A stretch of 64,000 nt of DNA from Cyanophora paradoxa (taxonomy: Eukaryota > Glaucocystophyceae > Cyanophorales > Cyanophoraceae). This document shows, in pieces, positions 17,464 to 26,074 of this stretch. The notes below the pieces were generated by a model that worked only from the letters and a program-made list of their open reading frames with translations, was not told the DNA's origin and searched no databases. The position numbers and the translations under genes are program-made. Position 1 is the stretch's first letter, and the number at the start of each line of letters is the position of its first letter. The stretch is from NCBI GenBank assembly GCA_004431415.1, contig QPMI01000119.1, positions 18,645-82,644 on the forward strand, read 5' to 3'.

Positions 17464-17967
17464 GGCCGCACCAGAGCGCTCTTTGGGCACAAAGTGCTTC
17501 AATGTACTCATTCATATCGCCTAGCCTGAGCTAAACGCCTTTTCCTCACTCAGCTTCTTCGTACTCATTCATATCGCCTAGCCTGAGCTAAACGCCTTTT
17601 CCTCTGTCAGCTTCTTCGTACTCATTAATATCGTCTAGAATTATCCTAAACCTGTTTCCTCTGTTAGCTTCTCTGTACACATCAATATCGTCTAGACTAT
17701 TCTGCCACGTTCGTCTGCAGACCGCGCTCAAGGGGGCAGCGCTCCTCTTCGTCTATTCTAGTTGTCAGCTCTGCCTTGTATAGTCCTCAGATATTTCTTT
17801 GTTAAGACTCCGACCCGAGTCTGGTAGACCTGGGAATTTGAGTCTCGTAGACGTACAAGGTGAATTAACTGAAGAGGGGCTGGAGGTATACACTGGAAAC
17901 GCATGGAATCGGGGGCAAAGGAGCGAAGCGGAATTGCCCGGGTGTGAGGTCCATGCGTATACAACAA
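17464..17967. other. Right edge of element A and host junction; no gene seen
   Basis: Base composition changes from AT-rich to GC-rich in this stretch. It holds the 57-bp repeats and then about 240 bp without recognisable coding. The exact viral end could not be fixed; it most likely falls between 17690 and 17900. The stop codon of a host TPR gene on the minus strand is at 17968-17970. Confidence 0.6.
17504..17731. repeat. Four 57-bp tandem repeats at the right edge of element A
   Basis: Units begin with GTACTCATT or GTACACATC at 17504, 17561, 17618 and 17675, an exact 57-bp period. The first two units are nearly identical over their full length, the third is diverged, and the fourth keeps only its first third. 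The position, right after the last viral gene, suggests a terminal or subterminal repeat array. Confidence 0.85.
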
Positions 17968-19560
17968 TCAACTCGCCGCCCGCCTGCCGAGATTCACGGC
18001 ATCCGTGAAGCGCCCCGCCTCGAACATTATCTTGCAGGCTGCAAAAGACGCCTCTGCGATCTGCCGGCGGCAGGATAGCTCCTCAGCAGAGCCCGCCGGC
18101 GGCCCTCCAGTGACCAGCTTCTCTTCCAGCTCGTCGGTCGTGTGAGTTGCAAGCGCCTTGTATCGCGTCTTGAGCTCCTCTGCAGACAGCTCTGATTCCC
18201 CGACCCTGGCCCGCTCGAGCCGCTGCTGCTCGTCTTTGAAAGCGCGCAGGGCGATGCTGAAGGACTCTGACGGGCTCTGGGGGTCGCTGATGATCAAATG
18301 TGGCAGGGCAGGGTTCAAATTCGAGAAGACGAGGGCACCTGATCGTGGGAAGAGGCTTGAGGGCAGATCGCCGCACGCGTCTGGAGGCGGCGGAGGAGAT
18401 CCTCCGCCTTCTTGTACGCTGGGGTGCTGGACGTGGCCACTTGGAGGGCCATCCGGGCTGCAGAGAGCGCCTCGTCGTACTTCTTGCGCATCTCGAGCAC
18501 CTGCCCGAGCTGCTGCCAAGCCTGCGCACGCACAACGCGACCAAGTCAGGGAGTCCAAGCGTGCATGCACGAGATTCAACCCGTGGTGCTTGCCTCGGCC
18601 TGCTCATCCGCGATCCCATGAGACATCGAGTTCTCAGCCGCGTTGCGCGCAATCTCTTCCGCTGTTGACATCGCCCTGGGATCTTCAGACAGTTGCGTTG
18701 TTGTGAGCTGGATGAGCTCCCTGCCAGCAAGGGACGAGAGCCGCCACGATTCCTTGGCGCCTGTGCGGTCTCCGACACTCTTGTAGATGCGAGCGAGCTC
18801 ACTGAAGTCGTTGGCGAAGAGCTCTAATCCGTAACGGCACAGCATGTTGACCGCCCGACGATGCAGCATCAACGGCGAGTACTCCTGTGCCACGTTCGTT
18901 CGCGTCTCGCTAATGCGCTTCATGGCAGCCACGTTCGCATCGCTGCGTTTCTTGATCTCCGGTGCGAAAACTTCTTGGTTTTGCTTGGCGAGACGGGCCT
19001 GCGCGATTGACAATCAGCGAAACATCGGCCGGCACCCGCGCAATGAAGCTGCGAACGAGTTCAGCGCGATCCGAACAGTAGGTCTCTTGGATCCCGCCTG
19101 CGAAAATTTTCATTGCCCGCGAGTGCGAGCTGGGGAGCAGCTGCAGCGCCAGCTCATTCGCCGTGCGGGCAACAGCGAGGGCCTCGGCAAGCCGCTCTTT
19201 GCTTCCCGACTCGCTGAGCGCAGTCGCAAGCATTCTGTACGCCTGCAAATGACTTCAACGAAGTTCAACAAGGACTCCACAAAATGGAGAGGAACCCACC
19301 TCGACACCGTACTCGTCGTTGGGGGTGCGCTCGATGCAATACCGAGCAAAGGTTTCGGCTTCCAGAAACATTTTGCTCTTCAGAGCAGAGAGGCACGCTT
19401 CGCGGGCTGCACTCGCACACACGTGCATCCAAGTCCGGAGCTTCTCGTCATCGAGCGCGTGGATCACCGTTTTTAGCCGCTCGTTGAACTCCTCCAGGAT
19501 CGGGAATACCCCAGGCCGGCATTAGGAAGAGGCCCGCATTGGGATTTCGCCGATTGTTTT
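17968..19560 (-). CDS. Host TPR-repeat protein, multi-exon
   Basis: This is a GC-rich host gene with several exons. Coding segments include AREACLSALKSKMFLEAETFARYCIERTPNDEYGVE (about 19310-19420), a helical repeat block with AYRMLATALSESGSKERLAEALAV (about 19140-19250), RRAVNMLCRYGLELFANDFSELARIYKSVGDRTGAKESW (about 18740-18860), and a clear TPR unit AWQQLGQVLEMRKKYDEALSAARMAL (about 18450-18525). The frame ends with FEAGRFTDAVNLGRRAAS at 17968. TPR repeats serve protein-protein contacts; no catalytic domain is seen. The 5' end is uncertain, and intron borders were placed by frame changes only. It lies just downstream of the TRANK1-like gene and just upstream of element A. Confidence 0.6.
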
Positions 19561-19728
19561 CCAGGTTTGCGTGTATGAGCGCCGGACCGCCGGGGCATAC
19601 ATGGTGAACTGTATAGGCGCCTGTCTGCGCCGCCACTACCCTTGTCTGGTTGGTTCACTGTCGATTGTGCTTCGGGCCTTCGGGTCCTTCGCCTTTCGTC
19701 ATAACCGTACAGCCGGCTTGGGCGTGTC

Positions 19729-20338
19729 TTATACATACTCTTCTTCTTCTTTGAACTCCTCCGTCTTCGGTCCGGCGAGCTCAAAGAGCCGCTGCATGCG
19801 CTCGGGCTCTGGCATCGTTCGAGCTTTCTTCGCCTTTTGCAGCTGCTCCAGTTCCTTCTCGAAATCCATGATCGCTTGGGCGGCCGACTTTGCTGTAAGC
19901 ACGACGCTGGATCCGGCTGCAGGCTGCTGGCCATGGGTAACATCGCGTCCAGGGAGCGCTTCGATCGGGCTGACAGACTTCTTCGGAAGCTTTGTGATGG
20001 ACTGCTCGCGCCCATCGGTTGAAGGATCCGGAGGGGTACCGGTCGCAAGACCGAAGCTGCAAGTCTGGCGTCAGTGGACGCTCGGCAGTAACATTAGAGC
20101 CAAGCTCAATGCACCGCAGGCGGCACTCCATGGCCCGGGCAGGGTGCCCAGCCCTCTCCAAGAGCCTGGCGGCCGGCTCTGCAAATTTCCGCCCCGTTTT
20201 TGCTTCCTTCTTGTCTGCAGAAGCCAGGTTCGAAACGGAATGTGGTGTATGCACAAGCGCTATGCATGCTGCGCCTGCCCGCACGCACTGGCATCTGAAG
20301 CGCGCTGGAGCAGCAGTTCCGCCTCAGCGAGAGCTGCC
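19729..20338 (-). pseudogene. 3' part of host TRANK1-like gene, cut off by element B
   Basis: This is the C-terminal end of the helicase gene whose 5' part lies at 47528-51685. At the element border the frame reads ALAEAELLLQRASDA, and later exons give RKFAEPAARLLERAGHPARAMECRLRCIELG (TPR-like helices) and FEKELEQLQKAKKARTMPEPERMQRLFELAG, ending at a stop codon at 19729-19731. The codons at 20338 join in frame to those at 47534 when the element and one copy of GCTGCC are removed. On this chromosome copy the gene is therefore split by 27 kb and is probably inactive. Calling it one gene rests on this frame match and on the TPR character of both sides. Confidence 0.75.
20333..20338. repeat. Target-site duplication, left copy (GCTGCC)
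   Basis: GCTGCC directly abuts the first base of the left terminal inverted repeat and recurs directly after the right repeat. A 6-bp duplication is the usual footprint of Polinton-type rve integrases. Confidence 0.93.
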
Positions 20339-20434
20339 ACACATATTGAAAAACGAATTTAAATCCCTTCGTTCATCTCGATCGCTTCGCGATCTCGATT
20401 CACTCTGGATTTAAATTCGTTTTTCAATATGTGT
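20339..20434. repeat. Terminal hairpin palindrome, left end
   Basis: The outermost 28 bases (20339-20366) are perfectly complementary to 20407-20434. The 40-base middle contains a smaller stem GATCGC-TTC-GCGATC (20380-20394). Folded, this gives a long stem topped by a small hairpin. The same structure, in mirror image, ends the element at 47432-47527. Confidence 0.9.
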
Positions 20435-20483
20435 TAATTTAATACTAAAATACATATTTATCGATTAATTTCTTTAACTTTTT

Positions 20484-20609
20484 ATGCAAATTTTGTATAA
20501 AATAATGCAAATTTTGTATAAAATAATGCAAATTTTGTATAAAATAATGCAAATTTTGTATAAAATAATGCAAACTTTGTATAAAATAATGCAAACTTTG
20601 TATTAAAAA
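20484..20609. repeat. Six 21-bp AT-rich tandem repeats in the left TIR
   Basis: The unit ATGCAAATTTTGTATAAAATA starts at 20484 and recurs every 21 bp; the last two copies have CTTTG in place of TTTTG. A mirror array is in the right repeat (about 47257-47382). Two helical turns per unit and easily melted sequence suit an origin or protein-loading array, which is inference. Confidence 0.85.
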
Positions 20610-20837
20610 TGATAAACGCGTTTAATTTAATGCATATTCACGATTGATTCAATCGATATTATATCGATATAATATGTTCTTTGTCGATTACATATATAAC
20701 TTCGATTGATTAACATTAAACTACTTAAAGAACGATATAATCGCGATTAATTCGCATAAATTCGCATAAATTCGCATAAACTCGATATATCTCTTTGGTA
20801 TTGAAGTAGACCACCGCCCATTCTGTATCGAAAAACG

Positions 20838-21165
20838 CAAAAAGTGTCACAGAGTTGCATTATGTCCAATTAAACAATCGATGGGATTGCGGATGTACAT
20901 TTTTGCACCCAAAAAGTGTCACAGAGTTGCATTATCTCCAATTAAACAATCGATTAGATTGCGGGATTTTCTATTGGAATATATCGGTACTGCATTATGT
21001 CCAATTAAACAATCGATGAGATTGCTGATGTACATTTTTGCATTGAAAAAGTGTCACAGAGTTGCATGGTCTCCAATTAAACAATTGAGAAGATTGGGGA
21101 TGGGCATTTTCTCTTCGAAAAATTGTCACAGAGTTGCATGGTCTCCGATCGATCAATCGAAGTAG
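20838..21165. repeat. Degenerate GTGTCACAGAGTTGCAT repeats in the left TIR
   Basis: Units of roughly 60-75 bp combine GTGTCACAGAGTTGCAT, a CCAATTAAACAATCGAT segment and GATGTACATTTTTGCA, in about four to five diverged copies. A 94-codon open frame (20881-21165) runs through them and gives a peptide repeating KKCHRVAxSPIKQ. I regard the frame as a by-product of the repeat because every residue block mirrors the DNA repeat; the same frame occurs in the right TIR at 46701-46985. Confidence 0.7.
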
Positions 21166-21170
21166 GCATC

Positions 21171-21372
21171 TTTGGTAGGCGGTTTAGGCGGTTAGGCACT
21201 TCTTAATCGAGAATTAAAAAGAAGTCCCAAATACATCAACTTGTGTTTTTCAAAACGTTGATTTTAGTTTTTATAGAGAATTTCCAGAAAAGGTGCCTAA
21301 GTGCCTAACGTCAATTAAAAGTGCCTAACTTCAATTAAAAAGTGCCTACTTCGATTTTTAAAGTGCCTACTA
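21171..21372. repeat. TAGGCAC motif cluster in the left TIR
   Basis: One TAGGCAC copy near 21188 is followed, after a spacer of about 100 bp, by five reverse-oriented GTGCCTA copies between 21290 and 21370. A diverged copy of the whole 200-bp module is inside the element at 30140-30345. Repeated short motifs in opposite orientation around an AT-rich core look like binding sites of an initiator protein. Confidence 0.75.
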
Positions 21373-21563
21373 CACCATTTTCAGTAAGCCCATCTGAAAT
21401 TCTGAATTTCTCAGTGTCAACTAACTCGGAAATCGCAATACTCTATGTTTCTCCGATTTCTCCAACCCTGAAAACACACCTGTTATTCTCTCATCTATCT
21501 CATGAGATACTCTTGTTTCGCCAAAAATTGACAAACGATTTCCCATCATGCTGTAAAGGAAAC

Positions 21564-21818
21564 ATGCCGATTAACCAGCAATATCACAATTTCCATGGGA
21601 CTTACATCTTGATTGTAAAGAAACTCCCAGAGCATTATGAGATCTTCCAAGAGATGGGATTGCGAATTACAAGGAGATCAACCCTTTGTAGATTCTTGAA
21701 AAAGAATGGTGCTAAATGGGATAAGACAATTCGCAAATGGTATACAGAAGATCCCAAGAGTCCCCTTCTGGATGTTTTCGAAACAGTGAATTTGGATCGG
21801 TTTAATCATTACCAATAG
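21564..21818 (+). CDS. Small basic protein next to left TIR (element B)
   Basis: The 84-residue frame begins MPINQQYHNFHGTYILIVKK and continues with a basic region ITRRSTLCRFLKKNGAKWDK. A longer frame starts inside the terminal repeat at 21342, but codon character improves after 21564, outside the repeat, so I prefer this start. It ends in a 17-bp overlap with the convergent minor capsid gene. No family is recognised; it could bind nucleic acid by charge. Confidence that it is expressed is modest. Confidence 0.45.
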   Translation: MPINQQYHNFHGTYILIVKKLPEHYEIFQEMGLRITRRSTLCRFLKKNGAKWDKTIRKWYTEDPKSPLLDVFETVNLDRFNHYQ

Positions 21819-22734
21819 CCAGAAACTCCAACTGGAATGAGTTGTCTATCCCATTCATGTCTACAAGATCACCATAATAATCTCTAAACTCAACTGTTAA
21901 CTCTCTAATGACCAAATTGCGATCGGTTATTTTTATGTATTCACTGTGCTCTCCACTGTGATAAACATACTGTCCAATATCTTTACTTAATTGCAATCTG
22001 AGAATCGCCCCTTGATTCTGTGGTTGTGATCTTGGGACAATATTGTGGTTTGTAGCAAATGGGGAGAGTTCTTTAATGTGCATGTATAAATACTGTTCTG
22101 CATTCATATCTGTCATCTTGGATGCTTCTAACTTGTAGTTTAAGCGAGATGCCTCAAATTCATATCCTGTGAATGTTATTCCCCATTGGGGATGGTTTGG
22201 GGTGATTGGTACTCCTGCAAAATAGAGGAAATTTTCTGGGGCATATAAAGACCTTGCAGACTCTGGGAAATCGTAGATGTGCTCAATTGAAGCGACCCAA
22301 TCAACAGAACTCACCCCAAGAAGTTTACCCAATCGCTGTGTAGATGCTACCAATTCGAATTGAACATTACTGTAAAACTCTAACTTGTAGGAAGTAGGGT
22401 TGTAGTAGACCTTGAATGCATATGTGAGATTGTTGCTCCCAGTAAAGGTGAAATTCAGACCATAATTATATGGACTGGTGACCCCGAAATGCCCTTGATT
22501 AATATACCCACTTGGGAGAAGGAAGACCTGTTTGGTTTCAGAGATGCCTTGGTAGAAGAATCTGACAAGAAGGTGGTCTGTTCCAATGGAATTATAGATG
22601 CTGTTGGGGATCTCTGCATACAAAACTCGACATTCTCTTGGTTTGGTTACTGGGGTTGTGAGTGCAACTTTGTAGGAGTTTTCTATTTGTCCATCTGATC
22701 GGTCTCTGCTATCTATATTGACCAGCCGAATCAT
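21802..22734 (-). CDS. Minor capsid-type structural protein 2 (element B)
   Basis: This 310-residue homologue of the element A protein at 7245-8165 has NIDSRDRS near residue 8, VLYAEIPNSIYNSIG near residues 40-55 and GVPITPNHPQWGITF in the middle. The AEIPNSxY motif is seen in structural proteins of Polinton-like viruses. It is divergent from minor capsid protein 1, separated by 28 bp, as in element A. Both proteins are strand-rich and lack catalytic motifs, fitting capsid vertex or penton roles. The assignment rests on the motif and on the conserved gene pair. Confidence 0.75.
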   Translation of the reverse strand: MIRLVNIDSRDRSDGQIENSYKVALTTPVTKPRECRVLYAEIPNSIYNSIGTDHLLVRFFYQGISETKQVFLLPSGYINQGHFGVTSPYNYGLNFTFTGSNNLTYAFKVYYNPTSYKLEFYSNVQFELVASTQRLGKLLGVSSVDWVASIEHIYDFPESARSLYAPENFLYFAGVPITPNHPQWGITFTGYEFEASRLNYKLEASKMTDMNAEQYLYMHIKELSPFATNHNIVPRSQPQNQGAILRLQLSKDIGQYVYHSGEHSEYIKITDRNLVIRELTVEFRDYYGDLVDMNGIDNSFQLEFLAIGND

Positions 22735-22762
22735 TTTAATATATGTTTATAGATAAAAGAAG
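22735..22762. promoter_or_regulatory. Divergent promoter between minor capsid genes (element B)
   Basis: The 28-bp gap reads TTTAATATATGTTTATAGATAAAAGA before the plus-strand ATG. The GATAAAAGA-type box just upstream of ATG recurs before several element B genes (for example 23812 and 30710). Confidence 0.5.
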
Positions 22763-23773
22763 ATGCCTGTGGATTACATTGAAGTGAGCTCTTTCAATAC
22801 AATTTCGGGAGATGGACCTACTTCGAGTTTTATTGCTCGCCTCCCCAGCACATATGAATTTGTAAGAGCAGTAAGACTGGTCTCAGCAGAATTTTATAAC
22901 AGCATTCCCATGGTGAGTGGTGAAACCAAACCAGGAGATGTGACAATAGATAATGCAATCTACCTTTATTGGTCTGAATATCTTTCTGGTGCAGGAAGCA
23001 CTGGTATTCCAACTGATCGACCTGCTGCTGATTATGAATCATGGAAACACATTGTGATAAGTCGCAGCACACCCATTCAAAACCACCAACAACTGGTGAA
23101 TGTAATTAACTCCAAACTTGCATTGAGAGAGCCACCAGTAGCAATTCGCTGTAAATGGGATGATACACTGAAACGAGTAATATTTCATTCCACCATACCG
23201 TTTTACCTGGCTTTCTCAACTGCAATAAACCCAACCCAGGCACAGATTCAGAGGTTTTTGAGTTCTGCTCGACTGCTTGGTCTTGATCCTGGGAGATATG
23301 GTAACACACCAATCCAATCACAGGTGTACAATACTCTTACTGATGGTATCTTCACTGGGTCGATGGTGCATGGTATTATATCTTCATTTGAACCCGAGAA
23401 GACCAGGGATAGTGTCCTATTTGTGAGAGTAAAGGAGTTGGGTGATCTTGTGCAATGTGGTGATGGTCTCCTCACTGGATATTTCCACAAAATCGTGGTT
23501 CCTGATAAAGATTATGGTGAGCATGTCGTTTATAATTCGACAGAAGCCCATCCGATTTATAAATACTATAACAAGAATCTGGGGCTCTCCACATTTTCGG
23601 TTGACATTGTGAATGCAATTAATGAACCAATTGATTTCGAGGGTCAACCTGTCCACCTCACCTTCGAAATTCGATATGGTGATGAACCTGCTGGTGATCC
23701 TGTGTACGAATACTTCAAGAGGAGAATGGCCGAAACACATCCATCTTATCCGGTTATTGCGAATTTTGCGTAA
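22763..23773 (+). CDS. Minor capsid-type structural protein 1 (element B)
   Basis: This 336-residue counterpart of the element A protein at 6252-7217 begins MPVDYIEVSSFN and has AVRLVSAEFYNSIP near residues 35-48, a YLYWSEY segment and the C-terminal block YSVDIVNAI-type strand with FEIRYGDEPAGDPVYE. It heads the capsid operon and is followed within 55 bp by the major capsid gene. Conserved order and motif support a minor capsid or penton role; the exact position in the particle is not known. Confidence 0.76.
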   Translation: MPVDYIEVSSFNTISGDGPTSSFIARLPSTYEFVRAVRLVSAEFYNSIPMVSGETKPGDVTIDNAIYLYWSEYLSGAGSTGIPTDRPAADYESWKHIVISRSTPIQNHQQLVNVINSKLALREPPVAIRCKWDDTLKRVIFHSTIPFYLAFSTAINPTQAQIQRFLSSARLLGLDPGRYGNTPIQSQVYNTLTDGIFTGSMVHGIISSFEPEKTRDSVLFVRVKELGDLVQCGDGLLTGYFHKIVVPDKDYGEHVVYNSTEAHPIYKYYNKNLGLSTFSVDIVNAINEPIDFEGQPVHLTFEIRYGDEPAGDPVYEYFKRRMAETHPSYPVIANFA

Positions 23774-23827
23774 AATCAAGGATCATTGGTGAATTTTTTA
23801 TGTTGCAGTATAATAAAAGAGATAATC

Positions 23828-25201
23828 ATGGATATTACTTCGACCCTCCAACGTCTTTCTCTGAAAGAAGCTCTAACAACCCCAGAAGAAGCCAAGGCGT
23901 TCTTCTTGGACAACTCTCTCATGCTTGGTCTTGAATCCAAGTCGAAGCCAGTTCTTGTTGTTGTGAACCCAAGCAACACTTTTGAGAATAATGCTGGAAA
24001 TCGCATTTCTTTCAAGCTCCCTCGCTACAATTTCTGTGGAAAACTCGAACTTGCGTTTGACCTTCCAGCTGTCACTTTTGCTGGTGATACCGACCTTGTT
24101 CGCAATGGATACGTTCGCCCAGTTGGTGCTCTTGTCTCTCGACTTGAAATCACCTATGGATCTTACACTTTCCATGTGCCTTCTGATTTCCTTGCTCATT
24201 TCCCTCTTATCTATTACAGTGAGGATCAACTCGCCAAGAAGAAGCGTTCAATGGGAATGGTTCATGGTATCCCTGCCCATGGAACCAACCGACTTGGTGG
24301 GTCATTTTTCACTGAAATCCCAGTCCCATGGCTAAACCACTACCTACCTCTTGGTGCTCTCTCAGGAGAAATGGTGGTAACTGTCTGGTTCAAGGATGCT
24401 GGAAAGGGTTATGTTGAGACTTCTTATGGTGGTCGTGCTCTTCCTGTTGTTGGTGGAACAGCTGCTGATAAGACAGAGGATGATGGACTTGGTGCTACTG
24501 CTAATGCTACTCTTGCCCATGTTGGTCAACAGATCACCACTTTTGGAATTGGTGCAACAACAACCCCCGAAATTAAAGTCACTTCTCCTCGTCTTTACAT
24601 GCATGCTATTAATGTTTCTGATGAACTGTTTGCTACTGTCATTGAGAAGGTGAAGACCACTGGTATGGCTATTCCTGCTCTGGATATTGGTTTTGTTGAC
24701 AGTGTCAATTTTGCTGCAAAAGGCAATGCTCAACCAAATCGTATTAACCTGTCACAGATCTCTGGTCTTGTCTATGGTCTTCTTGTTTCAGTTCGTGATG
24801 CCGCAGGTATTGATGGTTTCAATGGTTCCCACAGTGTCCTAAAAACGCATGCTAACTCAAAAGACATCACTTTCACTGTTGAAATTAATGGTCAACGTCT
24901 CTATGCTACTGAGCCCATCCCTCTCCTCAAAGGTGCCGAATTAATTGCGGATGCCTTCAAGTGCTCAAATATGGACAAGGTTGCAGACAAATATGTCCTT
25001 AGTGGTCTACCATTCTGTGTTGATGGAGAGAAAGCGATTCGCAACATTGCCCAGTCTGGCTATGTTGATCTCACGAACTCCTCCTCTTCTTTCCTCACTC
25101 TATACATGCCTTCTGACCAGACAATCACAGTTAATGTTCGTGCTCTCATGCACAGTTTCATTATTGTTGACAAAGATGGTCTCCGACGCATTAATCTGTA
25201 A
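23828..25201 (+). CDS. Major capsid protein, double jelly-roll type (element B)
   Basis: This 457-residue protein begins MDITSTLQRLSLKEALTTP; the start at 23828 was chosen because it aligns with the element A capsid start and follows ATAATAAAAGAGATAATC. Long blocks are conserved between the two elements, including LVRNGYVRPVGALVSRLEI and the C-terminal GYVDLTNSSSSFL, with variable surface-loop-like insertions between them (around residues 210-250). It would assemble as trimers into an icosahedral shell. The fold is inferred from context and length, typical for this group. Confidence 0.86.
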   Translation: MDITSTLQRLSLKEALTTPEEAKAFFLDNSLMLGLESKSKPVLVVVNPSNTFENNAGNRISFKLPRYNFCGKLELAFDLPAVTFAGDTDLVRNGYVRPVGALVSRLEITYGSYTFHVPSDFLAHFPLIYYSEDQLAKKKRSMGMVHGIPAHGTNRLGGSFFTEIPVPWLNHYLPLGALSGEMVVTVWFKDAGKGYVETSYGGRALPVVGGTAADKTEDDGLGATANATLAHVGQQITTFGIGATTTPEIKVTSPRLYMHAINVSDELFATVIEKVKTTGMAIPALDIGFVDSVNFAAKGNAQPNRINLSQISGLVYGLLVSVRDAAGIDGFNGSHSVLKTHANSKDITFTVEINGQRLYATEPIPLLKGAELIADAFKCSNMDKVADKYVLSGLPFCVDGEKAIRNIAQSGYVDLTNSSSSFLTLYMPSDQTITVNVRALMHSFIIVDKDGLRRINL

Positions 25202-25263
25202 AACCATGATCAGTAACATTTCGTTATTTTTATCTATCTTTATTAAGAAAGATCCACAAAGCC

Positions 25264-26046
25264 ATGAACGATTTGGAAGAATTTAATGCAGGCGAAATGA
25301 TAACCCCACCATTTCGTGCTCTTTTCATAGGAAAGTCTGCAACAGGCAAGTCAGAATGTGTGAAATATTGGTTGAAACAGCTGCATGATGCGAAAAAGAT
25401 CGATACTGTTCTTGTTGTGAGTGGGACGTCCTTCAATCATTTCTGGGATGCAGTTGCAACATTGCAACTCGGGAAATGGGATGCTGCTTACATTTCCAAA
25501 TTACTGGATGAAAGGCAGGAGAAAATCGAAAAAGGGGAACCTGTGAATCAAATGTGTATTGTCCTTGATGATTTAATAGATAATGAGTTAGTCGATTTAA
25601 CTCGCGATAAAATTGTTGGCTCTGTTTTCAATAGGGGGCGCCATGCGATGGTGTCCTGTGTCTGCATAACTCAGAAATTGCGTAAGGTTTCTTCAACAAT
25701 TCGAGTAAATTCGGATTATGCTGTGTTCCTGAGTGCTGCAAATCGAAAAGAACTCGAAGCCATTGAAGAGGAATACAATATCATGCGAAACAAAGACGAT
25801 TTCTATAAGATGTTTGAGGAGTATGTGCACTCTTACCAATATCTTGTGTGGTCTTCTGCGAATTATTCGGTGAACTATTATGTTGATAAAGCGGATCTGG
25901 TCAAAGATTTCCCATTTCCTCGGTTCCACAGGAAGCCCAAAAAGAAAGAAGATGAACTACCATCACCACAGAAAGAGGAAGCCCCCAAAGAGGTCAAGAG
26001 TGGTGTTCATTCGAATAAACTGATGCGATATAAGAGAGGTTTGTAA
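25264..26046 (+). CDS. FtsK-HerA type genome packaging ATPase (element B)
   Basis: This 260-residue packaging ATPase has a Walker A motif GKSATGKS near residues 22-29, a Walker B strand CIVLDDLID near residues 95-103, and the conserved TQKLRKVSSTIRVNSDY segment near residues 140-156. It aligns with the element A enzyme over its full length. The C-terminal 40 residues are a charged Lys/Pro-rich tail. It follows the major capsid gene by 62 bp in the same direction, the usual order for viral packaging modules. Confidence 0.92.
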   Translation: MNDLEEFNAGEMITPPFRALFIGKSATGKSECVKYWLKQLHDAKKIDTVLVVSGTSFNHFWDAVATLQLGKWDAAYISKLLDERQEKIEKGEPVNQMCIVLDDLIDNELVDLTRDKIVGSVFNRGRHAMVSCVCITQKLRKVSSTIRVNSDYAVFLSAANRKELEAIEEEYNIMRNKDDFYKMFEEYVHSYQYLVWSSANYSVNYYVDKADLVKDFPFPRFHRKPKKKEDELPSPQKEEAPKEVKSGVHSNKLMRYKRGL

Positions 26047-26074
26047 AATAATCTCTGCTTCTAATAAATATACA

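Larger units (their letters stand above)
1..17740. mobile_element. Element A: partial Polinton-like provirus
   Basis: This AT-richer block holds polymerase B, rve integrase, packaging ATPase, major capsid protein, minor capsid-type proteins and fibre genes, the standard set of a Polinton or Polinton-like virus. Its left end lies outside the window. Its right end is not exact: viral coding stops at 17463, 57-bp tandem repeats run to about 17731, and host coding resumes at 17968 on the minus strand. No terminal inverted repeat or target duplication can be tested because only one end is visible. Nearly every structural gene has a recognisable homologue in element B, so the two belong to one virus group. 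No adenain-like protease was seen. Confidence 0.85.
20339..21513 (+). repeat. Left terminal inverted repeat (1175 bp)
   Basis: It pairs with 46353-47527. Both copies have exactly the same length, internal landmarks lie at equal distances from both ends (542 and 826 bp), and every stretch compared by eye was identical. From the tip inward it holds a hairpin palindrome, six 21-bp AT repeats, three ATTCGCATAAA units, several GTGTCACAGAGTTGCAT repeats, and a TAGGCAC motif cluster. Confidence 0.95.

Noticed and set aside
20881-21165. 94-codon open frame within the left TIR, repeated in the right TIR
   Set aside because: The peptide is a direct read-out of the DNA repeat, with no independent sign of protein selection; kept as a repeat.
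21342-21563. N-terminal extension of the small protein into the left TIR
   Set aside because: The same DNA in the right TIR is the reverse of the SpeD-like gene's 3' end, so the extension is probably not coding.
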